Shown: positions 1 to 8,831 of the stretch, piece by piece
Position numbering within the stretch: the first letter of the stretch is position 1
Layout: every line of letters begins with the position of its first letter
NCBI RefSeq assembly: GCF_016806065.1
Contig: NZ_CP032405.1
Span: forward strand, 3,438,001-3,502,000
Source of the DNA: Rhizobium rosettiformans
GTDB taxonomy: Bacteria > Pseudomonadota > Alphaproteobacteria > Rhizobiales > Rhizobiaceae
Direction of reading: 5' to 3'
DNA: 64,000 nt
Program-made: the position numbers and the translations under genes
Notes under the pieces: model-generated
The model's input: the letters and a program-made list of their open reading frames with translations, nothing else
Databases searched by the model: none
Told to the model about the DNA's origin: nothing

Positions 1-8
1 AGCCAGCA

Positions 9-476
9 ATGACTGAACTCGCGAAGAGCGAATTGGGATCGGCTGATATCCTCGAGATCATGAAGCTTCTGCCCCACCGCTATCCCTTCCTGCTGGTGGA
101 TAAGATCATCGAGATTGACGGCGACAACTCTGCCATCGGCATCAAGAATGTCACGGCGAATGAACCGCATTTCACCGGACACTTCCCGGAAAGCCCGATC
201 ATGCCGGGCGTCCTTTTGATCGAAGGCATGGCCCAGACCGCCGGCGCCATCTGTGCTCGGCTTCAGGGCGAGGGTGGCAATCTCGTCTACTTCATGACCA
301 TTGATAATGCCCGTTTTCGCAAGCCTGTTGTGCCGGGTGACCGCGTCGAATTCCACGTCGTCAAGCAGAAGCAGCGCGGCAATATCTGGAAGTTCCATTG
401 CGACGCCAAGGTCGACGGTGCACTGGTCGCCGAGGCCGACATTGGTGCCATGATCATGCGCAAGGATCAGAAATGA
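9..476 (+). CDS. fabZ: 3-hydroxyacyl-ACP dehydratase FabZ
   Basis: Hot-dog fold dehydratase that removes water from 3-hydroxyacyl-ACP in cytosolic type II fatty acid synthesis. The 155 residues match the usual FabZ length. The family signature is clear: [10 protein letters not shown] near residue 22, and the active-site pair His58 (in TGHFPESP) and Glu72 (in [10 protein letters not shown]). It opens an operon fabZ-lpxA-lpxI-lpxB; its stop overlaps the lpxA start in an ATGA, which suggests translational coupling. FabZ and LpxA compete for 3-hydroxyacyl-ACP, and their pairing is widespread. The bases before the start are too few to judge the promoter; in relatives lpxD lies upstream. Confidence 0.97.
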   Translation: MTELAKSELGSADILEIMKLLPHRYPFLLVDKIIEIDGDNSAIGIKNVTANEPHFTGHFPESPIMPGVLLIEGMAQTAGAICARLQGEGGNLVYFMTIDNARFRKPVVPGDRVEFHVVKQKQRGNIWKFHCDAKVDGALVAEADIGAMIMRKDQK

Positions 477-1288
477 GCCAGATCGCCGCAAGCGCCGTCA
501 TCCATCCGATGGCCGTGGTCGAAGACGGCGCGGTGATCGGCGAGAATGTGAAGATTGGGCCCTTCTGCCGGGTTGGTGCGCGCGTGACGCTGAAAGACGG
601 CGTCGAACTGATTTCGAATGCTGTTGTCACCGGTCTGACCGAAATCGGCGCGGGCACGAAGATCCACCCGATGGCCGTGATCGGCGGTGTCTCGCAAAGC
701 CTGCACGAGGCGGGCGAGGATTCCACGCTGGTTGTCGGTGCAAACTGCACAATGCGCGAAGGCGTGACGATGAACTGCGGCACGGTCGGCGGTGGCGGTA
801 TCACCCGCGTCGGCGACAACTGCCTGTTCCTGGCGAATTCCCATGTCGCCCATGACTGCATTCTCGGCAATGACATCATCCTGTCCAACAATGTCATGCT
901 GGCCGGTCATGTTCACGTTGGAGACAAGGCGATTCTCAGCGGTGGCTGCGCCGTGCACCAGTTCACCCGTATCGGCCGTCAGGCATTCATCGGTGGTCTA
1001 TCCGCCGTTGCCTATGATGTCATTCCCTATGGCATGCTGAACGGCAATCCCGGCATTCTCGGCGGCCTGAACGTGGTCGGCATGACACGCGCCGGGATCG
1101 AGCGCTCGGTAATCCACCAGGTCCGTCGCGCCTTCAAGCAGATCTTCGAAAGCGAAGGATCGGCGCGGACGAATGCGGCCGCCATTCGCGACGAATATCT
1201 GGACTGCGCGCCGGTGATCGAGATCCTCGACTTCATCGCCGCCGAAAGCGATCGGGCACTGTCCTCGCCCAATCGCGGCAAGAACTGA
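473..1288 (+). CDS. lpxA: UDP-N-acetylglucosamine acyltransferase LpxA
   Basis: First enzyme of lipid A synthesis: it moves a 3-hydroxyacyl chain from ACP to the 3-OH of UDP-GlcNAc. The 271 residues show the left-handed beta-helix hexapeptide repeats (for example [15 protein letters not shown] and [21 protein letters not shown]) and the conserved [12 protein letters not shown] stretch that holds the catalytic His. The ATG at 473 overlaps the fabZ stop by four bases; an in-frame upstream extension to 398 exists but lies inside fabZ and lacks the family N-terminus. The C-terminal helical acyl-acceptor domain is complete. Sure of function. Confidence 0.97.
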   Translation: MSQIAASAVIHPMAVVEDGAVIGENVKIGPFCRVGARVTLKDGVELISNAVVTGLTEIGAGTKIHPMAVIGGVSQSLHEAGEDSTLVVGANCTMREGVTMNCGTVGGGGITRVGDNCLFLANSHVAHDCILGNDIILSNNVMLAGHVHVGDKAILSGGCAVHQFTRIGRQAFIGGLSAVAYDVIPYGMLNGNPGILGGLNVVGMTRAGIERSVIHQVRRAFKQIFESEGSARTNAAAIRDEYLDCAPVIEILDFIAAESDRALSSPNRGKN

Positions 1289-1291
1289 GTG

Positions 1292-2173
1292 ATGACGGCG
1301 GCCGCTCAATCGGACGGCCTGCCACGGACCGGTCGCCTGGCCATTATTGCCGGCAGCGGAAAGCTGCCGCTTTTCCTGGCGGAAGCAGCACGCGCCGCAG
1401 GCGAGGATCCCTTTGTTCTCAGGCTGAAGAACGAGGCCGACGATATCTGGCAGGGCTTTGAAAATGCAGTCATCGGTGTCGGCGACATGGCCGGCCTGTC
1501 CGCCCTGTTTCGCCAGCATGACATTCGCCGGGTCGTCATGTCCGGTGCGGTCAAGCGCCGCCCGGCTTTCGGCGAAATCCGGGTCAATCTGAAATTCCTG
1601 CTGAAGCTGCCGATGGCGCTGAAAACGCTCATGGCCGGCGGCGACGATGCCGTGCTGCGCATGGTGATCGCGCTGATCGAAGCACAGGGCTGCGAAGTGC
1701 TGGGCGCCCACGAGATCCTGCCGGGATTGCTGGCGACGGTTGGACCGCTCGGTGCGGTCTCTCCGGATGGCGATGACGAGCGCGACATCGAAAAGGCGGC
1801 AGAGGCCGCGGAAGCCCTGGGCCGGCTGGATGTCGGGCAGGGCGCTGTTGCCGTCGGCGGCCGCATCGTGGCGCTGGAGGGCGTCGAGGGCACCGACGCG
1901 ATGCTCGCCCGCGTCGAGGGCCTGCGTGCCGAAGGACGGATCTCCAGGCGCCGCAGGGGCGTTCTGGTCAAGCTCTGCAAACCCCAGCAGGATCTGCGCG
2001 CCGATCTGCCGACCATCGGCGTCTCGACCGTCGAGAATGCCAAGGCCGCCGGGCTTGCCGGGATTGCCGTTGAAGCCGGCCGTGCGCTGGTCGTCGAGCG
2101 TGAGGCGATGATTGCGGCGGCCAATGCCGCCGGTCTTTTCGTCGTCGGCCTGGATCGTTCGCGCAAGGAGTAG
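1292..2173 (+). CDS. lpxI: UDP-2,3-diacylglucosamine pyrophosphatase LpxI
   Basis: Hydrolyses UDP-2,3-diacylglucosamine to lipid X plus UMP, the step before LpxB. It belongs to the LpxI (DUF1009) family that replaces LpxH in most alphaproteobacteria. Family marks are the N-terminal LAIIAGSGKLPLFLAEAAR and the C-terminal block LVKLCKPQQDLRADLPTIGVSTV. The protein has 293 residues from ATG 1292; a GTG at 1289 directly after the lpxA stop is the alternative start and adds one residue. Its place between lpxA and lpxB agrees with the pathway order. Confidence 0.95.
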   Translation: MTAAAQSDGLPRTGRLAIIAGSGKLPLFLAEAARAAGEDPFVLRLKNEADDIWQGFENAVIGVGDMAGLSALFRQHDIRRVVMSGAVKRRPAFGEIRVNLKFLLKLPMALKTLMAGGDDAVLRMVIALIEAQGCEVLGAHEILPGLLATVGPLGAVSPDGDDERDIEKAAEAAEALGRLDVGQGAVAVGGRIVALEGVEGTDAMLARVEGLRAEGRISRRRRGVLVKLCKPQQDLRADLPTIGVSTVENAKAAGLAGIAVEAGRALVVEREAMIAAANAAGLFVVGLDRSRKE

Positions 2174-2178
2174 GCAGC

Positions 2179-3354
2179 ATGTCGGACAAACCCTTGAAGA
2201 TTGCCGTCATCGCCGGTGAGGTCTCAGGCGATCTCCTGGGGGCAGATCTGATCGCGCATCTGAGGACGATGCATGAAGGGCCTGTCGAACTCGTCGGCGT
2301 CGGCGGTGAGGCGCTTGAGGCTCAAGGATTGAAGTCGCTCTTCGACTTCTCCGAGCTCTCGATCATGGGCGTTACCCAGGTTCTGTCGAAGCTGCCGCGG
2401 CTGATAAAGCTGATCTCCTGGACAGCCGATTCCATTGTCGCGGCCAGACCGGACTTGCTCCTGATCGTCGATAGTCCCGATTTCACCCATCGCGTGGCTA
2501 AGAAGGTTCGACAGAAGCTGCCGGATCTGCCGGTCGTGAACTATGTCTGCCCCAGCGTCTGGGCGTGGAAGGAATACCGCGCCAAGGCGATGCTTGCCTA
2601 TGTCGATGCCGTTCTCGCTGTCCTGCCCTTCGAGCCGGCGGTGATGCAGCGTCTCGGCGGTCCGGAGACCCATTTCGTAGGTCATCGGCTCGCAAGCAAT
2701 GCCGACATTCTGCGCGTACGCGAGGCACGCAAGGCGAGGGGCGTGAGAGCGGCGGGCGACAAGCGGACCATCCTCCTCCTGCCCGGTTCGCGCGGTGGCG
2801 AAATCACGCAGCTTCTGCCGGTGTTCGGGGAAGCGATGCAGGAATTCGTCGCACGCAATCGCGAAACGCGTTTCGTGCTCCCCACCGTGCCGCGTCAGGA
2901 AGCACGCGTCCGTGAAATCACGAAGAGTTGGGCATTGAGACCCGAGATCGTGCTCGGCGACGAGGCGAAGTGGCGCGCCTTCGAAGAGGCAGATGCCGCG
3001 ATCGCCGCATCCGGAACCGTGATCCTGGAACTGGCACTCGCGCATGTGCCCGTGGTCTCGACCTACAAGGGCGACTGGATCATCAGAATGCTCAGCCACC
3101 GTATCAAGATCTGGACCGGTGCGTTGCCGAACCTGATAGCCGACTACGCGGTCATTCCGGAATATTTCAACGATGTCTTGCGCCCCGCAAGCCTCGTCCG
3201 TTGGGCGGAACGGCTGTCGGCAGACACGCCGCAGCGGGCTGCCATGCTGCACGGCTACGACGACGTTTGGCAAAGGCTTCAGACGGAAAGGCCGGCCGGC
3301 GAAGCCGGCGCGGCCGTGGTTCTGTCGGTGCTTCAAAAGCGCGGCAGGCTCTGA
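2179..3354 (+). CDS. lpxB: Lipid-A-disaccharide synthase LpxB
   Basis: GT19 glycosyltransferase that joins lipid X and UDP-2,3-diacylglucosamine into the lipid A disaccharide at the inner membrane. The 391 residues begin LKIAVIAGEVSGDLLGADLI, and the family motifs VNYVCPSVWAWKEYRAK, LLLPGSRGGEI and AIAASGTVILELAL are present. An AGGAG sits 5' of the ATG, within the end of lpxI. It is the last gene of the lipid A operon: the next gene is convergent and its stop is one base away, with no obvious terminator between them. Confidence 0.96.
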   Translation: MSDKPLKIAVIAGEVSGDLLGADLIAHLRTMHEGPVELVGVGGEALEAQGLKSLFDFSELSIMGVTQVLSKLPRLIKLISWTADSIVAARPDLLLIVDSPDFTHRVAKKVRQKLPDLPVVNYVCPSVWAWKEYRAKAMLAYVDAVLAVLPFEPAVMQRLGGPETHFVGHRLASNADILRVREARKARGVRAAGDKRTILLLPGSRGGEITQLLPVFGEAMQEFVARNRETRFVLPTVPRQEARVREITKSWALRPEIVLGDEAKWRAFEEADAAIAASGTVILELALAHVPVVSTYKGDWIIRMLSHRIKIWTGALPNLIADYAVIPEYFNDVLRPASLVRWAERLSADTPQRAAMLHGYDDVWQRLQTERPAGEAGAAVVLSVLQKRGRL

Positions 3355-3355
3355 C

Positions 3356-4546
3356 TCAAGCCCATCGCACAAAGGGATCGGCAAGGCTTTCCCAGGCCGA
3401 TGGCGTGAAGTTCTTTTCCGCCACAAGGCACGCATCGAGCTCGGCTTCGATCCTGCGCTGATCCATGGGATCGGCGCCGATGAAGACGAGTTCCTGTCGG
3501 CGGTCGCCCCATTCCGGGTCGAGATAGGGCGCCATCGCATCTAGGAAGCCGGGATCGTCTGGCCAGCGTGACTTCGGCACAGATGCCCACCAAAGCCCCA
3601 TCTTCGTTGTCCGGACAAGCGGCCCCGCCTGGCTCATCTCGCCGACATGATGCGGACGGGTGGCAAGCCAGAAGAAGCCCTTGGCGCGAATGACGCCCGG
3701 CCAGGGGCGATCGAGAAAGGCGCGGAAGCGTGTCGGATCGAACGGTGCTCGTGCCCGGTAGACGAAGGAACGGATGCCATACTCCTCGGTTTCCGGGACA
3801 TGATCCCGGAAGCCGTGCAACTCCTGGAACCACAGCGGATGGGTCTCCGCCTTGGCGAGGTCGAAGAGCCCGGTTCCAAGGATGTCCTTCGCCGCCACTT
3901 CGGCGAAATCGGTTTCGATCACCCGGGCATCGGCATTGAGACCAGCAATGATCTTGCGTGCCGCGTCGAGCTGATCCGGGGTCGCTGTGCCGACCTTGTT
4001 GAGGATAATGACATCGGCGAATTCGATCTGCTCGACAAGCAGATCGACGAGCGTCCGGTTGTCGTTGTCGCCAGCCGTTTCTCCACGATCGGCGAGGAAA
4101 TCGCTGGAGGAATAGTCTCCGATCAGATTGGCGGCATCGACCACGGTCACCATTGTGTCGAGCTGCGCGATATCCGAAAGACTGCGGCCTTCCTCGTCGC
4201 GGAAATCGAAGGTGGTGGCGATCGGCAAGGGCTCCGCAATGCCTGTCGCCTCAATCAGCAGATAGTCGAAGCGCCCCTGCTCGGCGAGGCCGCGGACTTC
4301 GTTCAAAAGATCATCGCGCAGCGTGCAACAGATGCAGCCATTGCTCATTTCGACCAGTTGTTCCTGCGTCCGCGACAGGGCCGCATCACCGCCGCGCACC
4401 AGTGCAGCGTCGATGTTGACCTCGCTCATGTCGTTGACGATGACGGCAACGCGCAACCCATCGCGGTTTGCGAGTACGTGATTGAGCAGCGTCGTTTTTC
4501 CGGCGCCGAGAAACCCGGAGAGAACAGTGACAGGTAGCTTTTTCAT
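3356..4546 (-). CDS. COG0523 (CobW/ZigA-type) GTPase, probable zinc metallochaperone
   Basis: G3E-family P-loop GTPase of 396 residues. Walker A is GFLGAGKTT (residues 11-19), and the metal-binding CxCC motif is GCICCTL (Cys71, Cys73, Cys74). The C-terminal CobW_C domain spans roughly residues 275-380. The family includes cobalt, nickel and zinc chaperones. Here the zinc branch is inferred from context: the gene lies beside znuABC-zur, and a Zur-box-like dyad sits directly upstream of its ribosome-binding site, so it is probably made under zinc starvation. Which protein receives the metal cannot be told. It has an AGGAG 8 bases before the ATG. Confidence 0.9.
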   Translation of the reverse strand: MKKLPVTVLSGFLGAGKTTLLNHVLANRDGLRVAVIVNDMSEVNIDAALVRGGDAALSRTQEQLVEMSNGCICCTLRDDLLNEVRGLAEQGRFDYLLIEATGIAEPLPIATTFDFRDEEGRSLSDIAQLDTMVTVVDAANLIGDYSSSDFLADRGETAGDNDNRTLVDLLVEQIEFADVIILNKVGTATPDQLDAARKIIAGLNADARVIETDFAEVAAKDILGTGLFDLAKAETHPLWFQELHGFRDHVPETEEYGIRSFVYRARAPFDPTRFRAFLDRPWPGVIRAKGFFWLATRPHHVGEMSQAGPLVRTTKMGLWWASVPKSRWPDDPGFLDAMAPYLDPEWGDRRQELVFIGADPMDQRRIEAELDACLVAEKNFTPSAWESLADPFVRWA

Positions 4547-4556
4547 GAGGCTCCTA

Positions 4557-4575
4557 GTTAATGTAATAACATAAC
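4557..4575 (-). promoter_or_regulatory. Candidate Zur box of the COG0523 GTPase gene
   Basis: On the minus strand this reads GTTATGTTATTACATTAAC, an imperfect dyad close to the alphaproteobacterial Zur consensus GTTATGTTATAACAT. It ends 11 bases before the ATG and abuts the AGGAG, so a bound repressor would block transcription or its start. The match is by eye. Confidence 0.7.
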
Positions 4576-4588
4576 AGTTGCGGATCTG

Positions 4589-4616
4589 AAAAAGGCGGAA
4601 CCGAAGTCCCGCCTTT
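4589..4616 (-). terminator. Rho-independent terminator of znuA
   Basis: AAAGGCGG (4591-4598) pairs with CCGCCTTT (4609-4616). Read on the minus strand the stem is followed by a run of U from the A bases at 4589-4593. It lies 23 bases after the znuA stop and before the Zur box of the next gene, so it separates the two transcription units. Confidence 0.75.
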
Positions 4617-4638
4617 CTGGCTCGGGGGAGGGATGGGA

Positions 4639-5715
4639 TTACTGAGACAGGCAGGTGCTCATCGACGTCGCCAGATTGCGCATTAGCTGGCCATACAGGG
4701 CAGGGCCGGCATCCAGCGCGCCACCTTCGGGATCGAGAACGCCGGACTTGGCTTCGGTGCCCTCCGTCACAACGCCGATCAGCTTCGGTTCGAACTGCGG
4801 CTCGGCGAAAACGCAGGCGGCGCCGAGTTCCTTGATCTTGGCCTGGATGGTCGACAGGCGCTCAGCACCCGGCATGGTTTCCGGGCTGACGGTGACCGAA
4901 CCGGCAACGCGGACTCCGTAGCGGTTCTCGAAATACTGGTAGGCGTCGTGGAACACAATGAACGGCTTGTCGAGGACAGGCTTGAGCTGTGCGGCAATCT
5001 CAGTGTCGAGTGCGTCAATCTCTGCATTGACGGCCGTCAGATTGGCTTCGTAGGTCGACGTGTTCGACGGGTCAACTTCGACAAGGCTCTTGGCGATCTC
5101 TGTAGCCATGGCTTTCGCATTGGCCGGATCGAGCCAGAGATGCATGTCCGTGCCGCCATGGGCGTGGTCGTCATGATCGTGCTCGTGACCAGCCTCTGCT
5201 GCTTTCTCTTCGTGCGCATGTCCGTGGTCATGACCGTGACCGTGACCGTGGTCATGATCATGACCAGCCTCTGCGGTCTCCCCATGACCATGGTCGTCAT
5301 GTCCATGATCATGGGCCTCTTCACCATCCTCGTCATGGTCATGCGCCTCGAATGCACCGCCTTCACGGAACGGAAGCTTCGTGAGGCCGGGCGCATCTTC
5401 GAGCTCGACGACCTTGGCATTCTTCGGCAGCGCTTCGAGCGGCTTCTCGAGGAAGGCTTCGAGCCCGGGACCAACCCAGAAGACCAGGTCAGCGTTTTCG
5501 AGTGCCCGAGCATTGGAAGGTTTCAGCGAGTAGGTATGCGGCGATGCTGCACCCTCGACGATCAGCGACGGTTCGCCAATACCCTTCATGATCGAGGCAA
5601 CAAGCGAATGCACAGGCTTGATCGAGACGACGACATCCGGCGCTGCCGAGGCGAGCGTCGGAGACAGAAAGAGAAACGCCGTCGAGGCAGCCAGTCCGAG
5701 GCGATAGCGGGTCAT
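4639..5715 (-). CDS. znuA: Zinc ABC transporter substrate-binding protein ZnuA
   Basis: Periplasmic zinc-binding protein of the ZnuABC importer (cluster A-I). It has 358 residues and a signal peptide (residues 1-24, ending LASAAP). A long histidine- and aspartate-rich loop (roughly residues 125-190) is typical of zinc-specific members and thought to capture or store zinc. Ligand-region motifs include [22 protein letters not shown] and [14 protein letters not shown]. It is divergent from znuC, with two Zur-like boxes in the shared 100-bp region, and has a good AGGAG before the ATG. Confidence 0.96.
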   Translation of the reverse strand: MTRYRLGLAASTAFLFLSPTLASAAPDVVVSIKPVHSLVASIMKGIGEPSLIVEGAASPHTYSLKPSNARALENADLVFWVGPGLEAFLEKPLEALPKNAKVVELEDAPGLTKLPFREGGAFEAHDHDEDGEEAHDHGHDDHGHGETAEAGHDHDHGHGHGHDHGHAHEEKAAEAGHEHDHDDHAHGGTDMHLWLDPANAKAMATEIAKSLVEVDPSNTSTYEANLTAVNAEIDALDTEIAAQLKPVLDKPFIVFHDAYQYFENRYGVRVAGSVTVSPETMPGAERLSTIQAKIKELGAACVFAEPQFEPKLIGVVTEGTEAKSGVLDPEGGALDAGPALYGQLMRNLATSMSTCLSQ

Positions 5716-5733
5716 GCACAGCTCCTAACGATA

Positions 5734-5751
5734 GTTATGTAATACTATTAC
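5734..5751 (-). promoter_or_regulatory. Candidate Zur box of znuA
   Basis: Reads GTTATGTAATACTATTAC on the plus strand and contains the perfect dyad GTAATA-C-TATTAC (5739-5751). It shares GTTATG with the two other boxes of this cluster and lies 18 bases upstream of the znuA start, just 5' of the ribosome-binding site. Confidence 0.7.
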
Positions 5752-5760
5752 CTAAGTTGC

Positions 5761-5775
5761 GTTATGCTATAACGT
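5761..5775 (+). promoter_or_regulatory. Candidate Zur box of znuCB-zur
   Basis: GTTATGCTATAACGT contains the dyad GTTAT-GCT-ATAAC (5761-5773). It lies 40 bases upstream of the chosen znuC start and 9 bases after the znuA-side box, so one repressor could control both divergent promoters. Because zur is the last gene of the znuC unit, this would also give autoregulation. Confidence 0.7.
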
Positions 5776-5815
5776 GTGCCATAGGAGGTGGCAACATCAA
5801 AATCTTGAGATTTCC

Positions 5816-6739
5816 ATGAATGCGATGAAATCACTGGAGGCCGCACCGTTGGTGTCCCTCTCCGGCGCCGGTGTCTATCGAAACGGACGCTGGCTGGTCC
5901 GCGGTGTCGACTTTTCCGTCCGTCCCGGCGAGATCGTCACCCTGATCGGCCCGAATGGATCGGGTAAGTCGACAAGCGCCAAGATGGCGATCGGCGTGAT
6001 CAAGGCAGACGAGGGCAGGGTGGAGCGCAAGCCCGGCCTGCGCGTCGGATACGTGCCGCAGCGCCTGAGTGTCGACTGGACCATGCCGCTCACGGTTCGC
6101 CGTTTGATGACGCTGACCTCCCCTCTGTCGAATACGCAGGTGGAAGAGGCTCTCGAGGCTGTAGGCATCGCCCACCTCGCACGTGCCGAGGTGCAGCACC
6201 TCTCTGGCGGCGAATTCCAGCGTGCTCTGCTGGCGCGTGCCATGGCCCGCAAGCCCGATATCCTTGTTCTCGACGAACCCGTGCAAGGCGTCGATTTCTC
6301 CGGCGAGATCGCTCTCTATGACCTGATTACTTCGATCCGCAACTCGACGGGATGTGGCATCCTGCTGATCTCGCATGACCTGCATGTCGTCATGGCCGAA
6401 ACGGATACGGTGATCTGTCTCAACGGCCATGTCTGCTGTCGCGGGACGCCGGCGGCCGTCAGCCAGAGCCCGGAATATATGCAACTCTTCGGCGCCAAGG
6501 CAGCGCGGACGCTCGCCGTCTACAGCCACGACCATGACCACACCCATCTGCCGGACGGGCGCGTGCTGCATGCCGATGGCAGCGTCACCGACCACTGCCA
6601 CCCGGATGATGGCCATCACGACCACCATGGCCACGATCATAGTCATCACGGGCATGATCACCATCATGATGGCCATGATCATCACGATGGGCACCCTGCC
6701 GCAACGTCGGTGAAGGACCGGGAGCACGGCCATGCTTGA
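5816..6739 (+). CDS. znuC: Zinc ABC transporter ATP-binding protein ZnuC, with His-rich C-terminal tail
   Basis: ATPase of the zinc importer. Walker A is GPNGSGKST, the ABC signature LSGGEFQR, and Walker B DILVLDEP. After the ATPase core (about 235 residues) comes a tail of about 70 residues with 25 histidines, arranged in HDH and HHD runs; it would face the cytosol. I chose ATG 5816; the reading frame stays open to a GTG at 5774, and the strong AGGAGG at 5783-5788 lies 27 bases before ATG 5816, so a start nearer to it (non-ATG) cannot be excluded. The end overlaps znuB by eight bases. Confidence 0.94.
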   Translation: MNAMKSLEAAPLVSLSGAGVYRNGRWLVRGVDFSVRPGEIVTLIGPNGSGKSTSAKMAIGVIKADEGRVERKPGLRVGYVPQRLSVDWTMPLTVRRLMTLTSPLSNTQVEEALEAVGIAHLARAEVQHLSGGEFQRALLARAMARKPDILVLDEPVQGVDFSGEIALYDLITSIRNSTGCGILLISHDLHVVMAETDTVICLNGHVCCRGTPAAVSQSPEYMQLFGAKAARTLAVYSHDHDHTHLPDGRVLHADGSVTDHCHPDDGHHDHHGHDHSHHGHDHHHDGHDHHDGHPAATSVKDREHGHA

Positions 6740-7547
6740 TGATTTCTTCGTGCGCGCCATCCTCGCCGGCATCGGCCTCGCTTTGACGACGGGCCCGCTC
6801 GGCTGCTTCGTGATCTGGCGTCGCATGGCCTATTTCGGCGATACCATGGCCCATTCCGCCTTGCTCGGCGTCGCTCTGTCGCTGTTCTTCTCGCTCAATT
6901 TGATGGTCAGCGTTTTCGTCGTCGCTTCAATGGTCTCGCTGATCCTGATCGTCCTGCAAAAGCGTCAGGGACTGTCGGCGGATGCCCTGCTCGGTATCCT
7001 TAGCCACGCAACGCTCGCCATAGGCCTCGTGATGGTCGCCTTCATGACCTGGGTGCGCTTCGACCTCATCGCCTTCCTGTTCGGTGACATTCTCGCAGTC
7101 ACACCGACCGATGTTGCGATCGTCTGGATCGGCGGCCTGTTTGTCGTCTGCGTCATTGCCTGGCTCTGGCGGCCGCTGCTTGCCGGCACCGTCAATGTCG
7201 AATTGGCCGAGGCCGAGGGCATGCAGCCCGAACGTGCCCGCCTGATCTTCATGTTGCTGATGGCGCTCGTCATTGCGATTGCCATGAAGATCGTCGGTAT
7301 CCTGCTGATCACATCCTTGCTGATCATTCCGGCCGCCGCCGCACGCCGTTTCGCCTCGACACCGGAAATCATGGCCGTTCTCGCCTCGCTCATTGGCGCC
7401 GTCGCGGTTGTCATGGGGCTCTTCGGCTCACTGACCTACGACACGCCGTCGGGACCGTCGATCGTCGTTGCAGCGCTTCTTCTCTTCCTCGTCAGCCTTC
7501 TGCCGCGTCCTGGCAGCAAGGCTCGCGACATCAGCACGAGGGCATGA
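6732..7547 (+). CDS. znuB: Zinc ABC transporter permease ZnuB
   Basis: Inner-membrane permease of the zinc importer (ABC-3 family), 271 residues, almost wholly hydrophobic with about eight membrane segments. Family stretches include MAYFGDTMAHSALLGVALS near residue 36 and MKIVGILLITSLLIIPAAAAR near residue 182. It overlaps znuC by eight bases. Its stop sits two bases before the zur start codon, so znuC-znuB-zur are one transcription unit. Confidence 0.96.
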   Translation: MLDDFFVRAILAGIGLALTTGPLGCFVIWRRMAYFGDTMAHSALLGVALSLFFSLNLMVSVFVVASMVSLILIVLQKRQGLSADALLGILSHATLAIGLVMVAFMTWVRFDLIAFLFGDILAVTPTDVAIVWIGGLFVVCVIAWLWRPLLAGTVNVELAEAEGMQPERARLIFMLLMALVIAIAMKIVGILLITSLLIIPAAAARRFASTPEIMAVLASLIGAVAVVMGLFGSLTYDTPSGPSIVVAALLLFLVSLLPRPGSKARDISTRA

Positions 7548-7548
7548 C

Positions 7549-7956
7549 ATGACCAAGACCGATCTCACTCGCAATCAGTCGCTCGTCTTCGATGCGCTCA
7601 TGCAGTCCGAAGGGCCCCTTTCGGCCTATACCTTGCTCGACAAGTTGCGCGAACACGGCTTTCGTGCCCCCTTGCAGGTCTACCGTGCGCTCGACAAACT
7701 GGTCGAGTTCGGCATGGTCCATCGCCTCGAAAGCCTGAACGCCTTCGTCGCCTGCGCCCATCCGCATGACGGTTGCAGCGGCCATGGCACCGTCGCCTTC
7801 ATGATCTGCAACAAGTGTGGCCATGTGACAGAATTCCACGACCACGAAGTCGATCACCGTCTGGAAACGATTACCCGTGGCCGCAGCTTCAAGCCGGAAA
7901 AGACGACGATTGAAATCAGAGGGCTTTGTGCTCAATGCACGGAGATCGCGGCCTAG
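7549..7956 (+). CDS. zur: Zinc uptake regulator Zur (Fur family)
   Basis: Zinc-sensing repressor of 135 residues with a winged-helix N-terminus and a C-terminal dimerisation domain. The structural zinc site is made by CNKC (Cys87, Cys90) and CAQC (Cys127, Cys130). The sensory side has HPHDGCSGHG and the EFHDHEVDHR stretch. The ATG at 7549 follows the znuB stop by one base; an in-frame start at 7468 would lie inside znuB. Its position in the znu operon, and the dyads near both divergent promoters, support Zur rather than Fur. Confidence 0.94.
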   Translation: MTKTDLTRNQSLVFDALMQSEGPLSAYTLLDKLREHGFRAPLQVYRALDKLVEFGMVHRLESLNAFVACAHPHDGCSGHGTVAFMICNKCGHVTEFHDHEVDHRLETITRGRSFKPEKTTIEIRGLCAQCTEIAA

Positions 7957-7966
7957 ATCGGCAGTC

Positions 7967-8494
7967 TCAGAGTGGATGCAGATCGCGTGCAAAGCGGCGC
8001 CAGTTGCGCACATAGTTTTCGGCTGACAGCCGAAGCCCCGCAATAGCAGCGGCGTCAAGCTCTCTGATCACCCGTGCTGGGGAGCCGACGATCAGTGAGT
8101 TGTCCGGGAAGATCTTGCCCTCGGTAATCAGGGCGTTCGCGCCAACGAGGCAGTTAGCGCCGATGCGCGCGCCATTGAGGACAGTTGCTCCCATGCCGAC
8201 AAGAGAATTGTTGCCGATCGTGCAGCCGTGAATGATCGCGTGGTGGCCGATCGTACATCCGTCGCCAATCGTGACACCCTTGCCGGGGTCAGTATGCACC
8301 ATCACACCATCCTGGACATTGGTGCCTGCGCCAATCACGATTGGATCATTGTCGCCGCGCAGGACCGCCCCGAACCAGATGCCGACATCCTCACCCAGAT
8401 GCACGTCACCGATGACCTGCGCATCGGGTGCCAACCAGAACCGGTCGGCGGAGGGAAGAACGGGTGCCTTGTCTCCGAGGCGATAAAGCGGCAT
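7967..8494 (-). CDS. Gamma-carbonic anhydrase family protein (YrdA/PaaY-like)
   Basis: Left-handed beta-helix hexapeptide-repeat protein of 175 residues. Motifs include VIGDVHLGEDVGIWFGAVLRGD, VQDGVMVHTD and IGHHAIIHGCTIGN, whose His residues are the metal ligands of gamma-carbonic anhydrases. Activity in this subfamily is often weak or undemonstrated, so the call stays at family level. I chose the ATG at 8494 (MPLYRLGD); the frame continues upstream, but those residues do not resemble the family. It is convergent with zur with ten bases between, and probably co-transcribed with the small gene upstream. Confidence 0.9.
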   Translation of the reverse strand: MPLYRLGDKAPVLPSADRFWLAPDAQVIGDVHLGEDVGIWFGAVLRGDNDPIVIGAGTNVQDGVMVHTDPGKGVTIGDGCTIGHHAIIHGCTIGNNSLVGMGATVLNGARIGANCLVGANALITEGKIFPDNSLIVGSPARVIRELDAAAIAGLRLSAENYVRNWRRFARDLHPL

Positions 8495-8510
8495 CTCAGG
8501 CTCCTTTCCG

Positions 8511-8783
8511 TCAGCGGAGCCGCAGGATGACGGGGAACCGGCCGGACTGTGCCGAGACGTGCAGATGGATGTTGGCCTCCGGCTGCGAATAGCGCCAGGC
8601 GCGCGCGCCATGGCTGAGCAGCAAACCGATCAGATCCTTGGTCTTGGAGCGCTTTTCGCGCAAGCCAAGATCTGCCAGACGGTAGGCAGCTTCGTGGAGA
8701 GGATGCAGGACACTGCTGGCGGATGTGAAGCCGCCATTATCCTGATCCTCGACCAAGCCGTAGTGGAAGTCTTTCGATGCCAT
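8511..8783 (-). CDS. Conserved hypothetical protein, 90 aa
   Basis: Short basic soluble protein beginning MASKDFHYGLVEDQDNGGF, without a signal peptide or membrane segment. It includes a run LGLREKRSKTKDLIGLLLSHGARAWRYSQPEANIHLHVS. I do not recognise a named family, although similar small proteins are found beside gamma-carbonic anhydrase genes in rhizobia as I recall. Support for a real gene: a GAGGATC ribosome-binding site before the ATG, tight spacing (16 bases) to the next gene on the same strand, and no better frame. Confidence 0.7.
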   Translation of the reverse strand: MASKDFHYGLVEDQDNGGFTSASSVLHPLHEAAYRLADLGLREKRSKTKDLIGLLLSHGARAWRYSQPEANIHLHVSAQSGRFPVILRLR

Positions 8784-8831
8784 TTCGTGATCCTCGTAAA
8801 CAATACAAATCGAGGGTTTCGGGCGATCGCG

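Noticed and set aside
3356..4546. Cobalamin synthesis protein CobW
   Set aside because: No cob genes nearby; the zinc-island context and the Zur-like box favour a zinc-type COG0523 member.
5160..6700. CATGAC/GATCAC-rich stretches in znuA and znuC, considered as tandem repeats or a CRISPR-like array
   Set aside because: They are coding sequence for histidine- and aspartate-rich loops. Units are irregular, in frame, and without spacers.
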